Shown here: positions 5,234-5,893 of the stretch, one piece after another
How positions within the stretch are numbered: the first letter of the stretch is position 1
Layout: each line of letters opens with the position of its first letter
From: an uncultured Clostridia bacterium
Lineage (GTDB): Bacteria; Bacillota; Clostridia; Oscillospirales; CAG-272
NCBI GenBank assembly: GCA_937884385.1
Contig: CALGCW010000127.1
Span: 1 to 5,893 of the forward strand
DNA length: 5,893 bases
Direction of reading: 5' to 3'
The notes under the pieces: generated by a model
Told to the model about the DNA's origin: nothing
The model's input: only the letters and a program-made list of their open reading frames with translations
The model's database searches: none
Made by a program: the position numbers and the translations under genes

Positions 5234-5893
5234 CTGTTTCTTCAACAGCTTCTTCAACTGCTTCCTCTGCGGGAGCAGCCTCTTCAACTACCTCGTCCTC
5301 AAGGAGAGCACGGATAGAAAGGCTGATCTTCTGCTTTTCGTTATCGATCTCAATAATCTTCGCGTCAACGATCTGACCAAGCTCAAGAACGTCTGCAGGC
5401 TTGGAGATTCTCTTGTTAGCGATCTTGGAGATGTGGATAAGGCCGTCAACACCGTCCATGATCTCTGCGAATGCACCGAAGGGCATCATATTAACGATCT
5501 TAACGGAAACGATGTCACCAACGTTATAGCTGTTTGTGAAGAGCAACCAGGGATTTGTATCCTCTGTCTTATAGCCAAGAGAAATTCTCTTTGTTTCTCT
5601 GTCAAAGGACTTAACGAAAACTGTGATAACGTCACCTACTGCAACAACTGCAGAGGGATGCTTGATAGGTCTCCAGGAAAGCTCGCTTACGTGAACCATA
5701 CCGTCAACTCCGCCAAGGTCTACGAATGCACCGTAGGATGTAAGAGAACGAACTGTACCTGTGTACTGCTTGCCCTCTTCGATGTTTGCCCAGAACTCTG
5801 CCTCAGCCTTCTTTCTCTCTTCGCGGAGAATTACGCTGATAGAGCCCTTAGCCTTCTTATTATCAACCTCGGTAAGTCTGAACTTAACAGTCT
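5211..5893 (-). CDS. rpsA: 30S ribosomal protein S1, C-terminal part (N-terminus beyond window)
   Basis: The frame is open from the window edge at 5893 to TAA at 5211-5213, giving 226 visible residues; the true start lies outside, and the ATG at 5699 is internal. Numbering from the first full codon, residues 1-25 are the end of one S1 repeat. Two complete S1 RNA-binding (OB-fold) repeats follow. The first is at about 40-108 (EGKQYTGTVRSLTSYGAFVD, VDGMVHVSELSW, RISLGYK). The second is at about 124-196 (VGDIVSVKIVNMMPFGAFAE, VDGLIHISKIANKRI, KISLSIRAL). The W34 and NPW (113-115) linkers match bacterial S1. The last 30 residues are a glutamate/alanine/valine-rich acidic tail. S1 binds mRNA on the small ribosomal subunit and assists initiation. 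Codons favour GTT, GCT and AAG more than in the neighbouring genes, as expected for high expression. In many Clostridia S1 is fused to IspH; the missing N-terminus means this cannot be tested here. Confidence 0.92.
   Translation of the reverse strand, partial: TVKFRLTEVDNKKAKGSISVILREERKKAEAEFWANIEEGKQYTGTVRSLTSYGAFVDLGGVDGMVHVSELSWRPIKHPSAVVAVGDVITVFVKSFDRETKRISLGYKTEDTNPWLLFTNSYNVGDIVSVKIVNMMPFGAFAEIMDGVDGLIHISKIANKRISKPADVLELGQIVDAKIIEIDNEKQKISLSIRALLEDEVVEEAAPAEEAVEEAVEETVEATDAE
5231..5266 (-). repeat. Three 12-bp tandem repeats in the rpsA acidic tail
   Basis: On the plus strand the units are caactgtttctt, caacagcttctt and caactgcttcct. They encode repeated Val-Glu-Glu-Ala/Thr in the acidic C-terminal tail of S1. 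The unit length is a multiple of three, so copy-number change would lengthen or shorten the tail without a frameshift. Confidence 0.7.

Noticed and set aside
5156..5287. N-terminal extension of the UPF0340 protein starting at 5287
   Set aside because: It would overlap the rpsA 3' end on the same strand in another frame, is low-complexity Lys/Leu/Gln from the repeat region, and is unneeded: the ATG at 5155 has a good ribosome binding site and gives the family length.

Overview
The window looks like a chromosomal segment from an anaerobic Firmicute of the class Clostridia (inference). The reasons are strong AGGAGG-type ribosome binding sites, a YhaO/YhaN-type nuclease-ATPase pair, a UPF0340 (YwlG-type) protein, and a ribosomal protein S1 with a glutamate-rich tail. 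Base composition is moderate. I see no mobile elements, RNA genes or CRISPR arrays, and no base-composition break that suggests recent transfer.

Layout. (1) Positions 1-924, minus strand: the N-terminal 308 residues of a single-pass membrane-anchored extracytoplasmic protein, cut by the window edge. It is possibly related to glycosyl-hydrolase-like TIM barrels, but is unassigned. (2) Positions 925-1112: a divergent intergenic region with a near-consensus extended -10 promoter firing right, a weaker candidate promoter firing left, and a palindrome/direct repeat between them. (3) Positions 1113-4572, plus strand: a two-gene operon encoding a YhaO-like (SbcD/Mre11-type) metallophosphoesterase and a YhaN-like (SbcC/Rad50-type) ABC/SMC-like ATPase. 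The ATPase carries a two-helix membrane hairpin between its coiled-coil arms. (4) Positions 4582-4613: a perfect 14-bp hairpin that serves as a terminator between convergent genes. (5) Positions 4616-5155, minus strand: a complete UPF0340 protein. (6) Positions 5175-5200: a hairpin between the last gene and rpsA. (7) Positions 5211-5893, minus strand: the C-terminal 226 residues of ribosomal protein S1, which runs off the window.

The functional centre is the nuclease/ATPase pair. By analogy with SbcCD and Mre11-Rad50, the ATPase is expected to gate the nuclease at DNA ends or structures. The membrane hairpin, the absence of an apical zinc hook and a glutamine at the usual switch-histidine position set it apart from classical SbcC and suggest a membrane-tethered variant. 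The other genes are housekeeping or uncharacterised and have no evident link to this pair.
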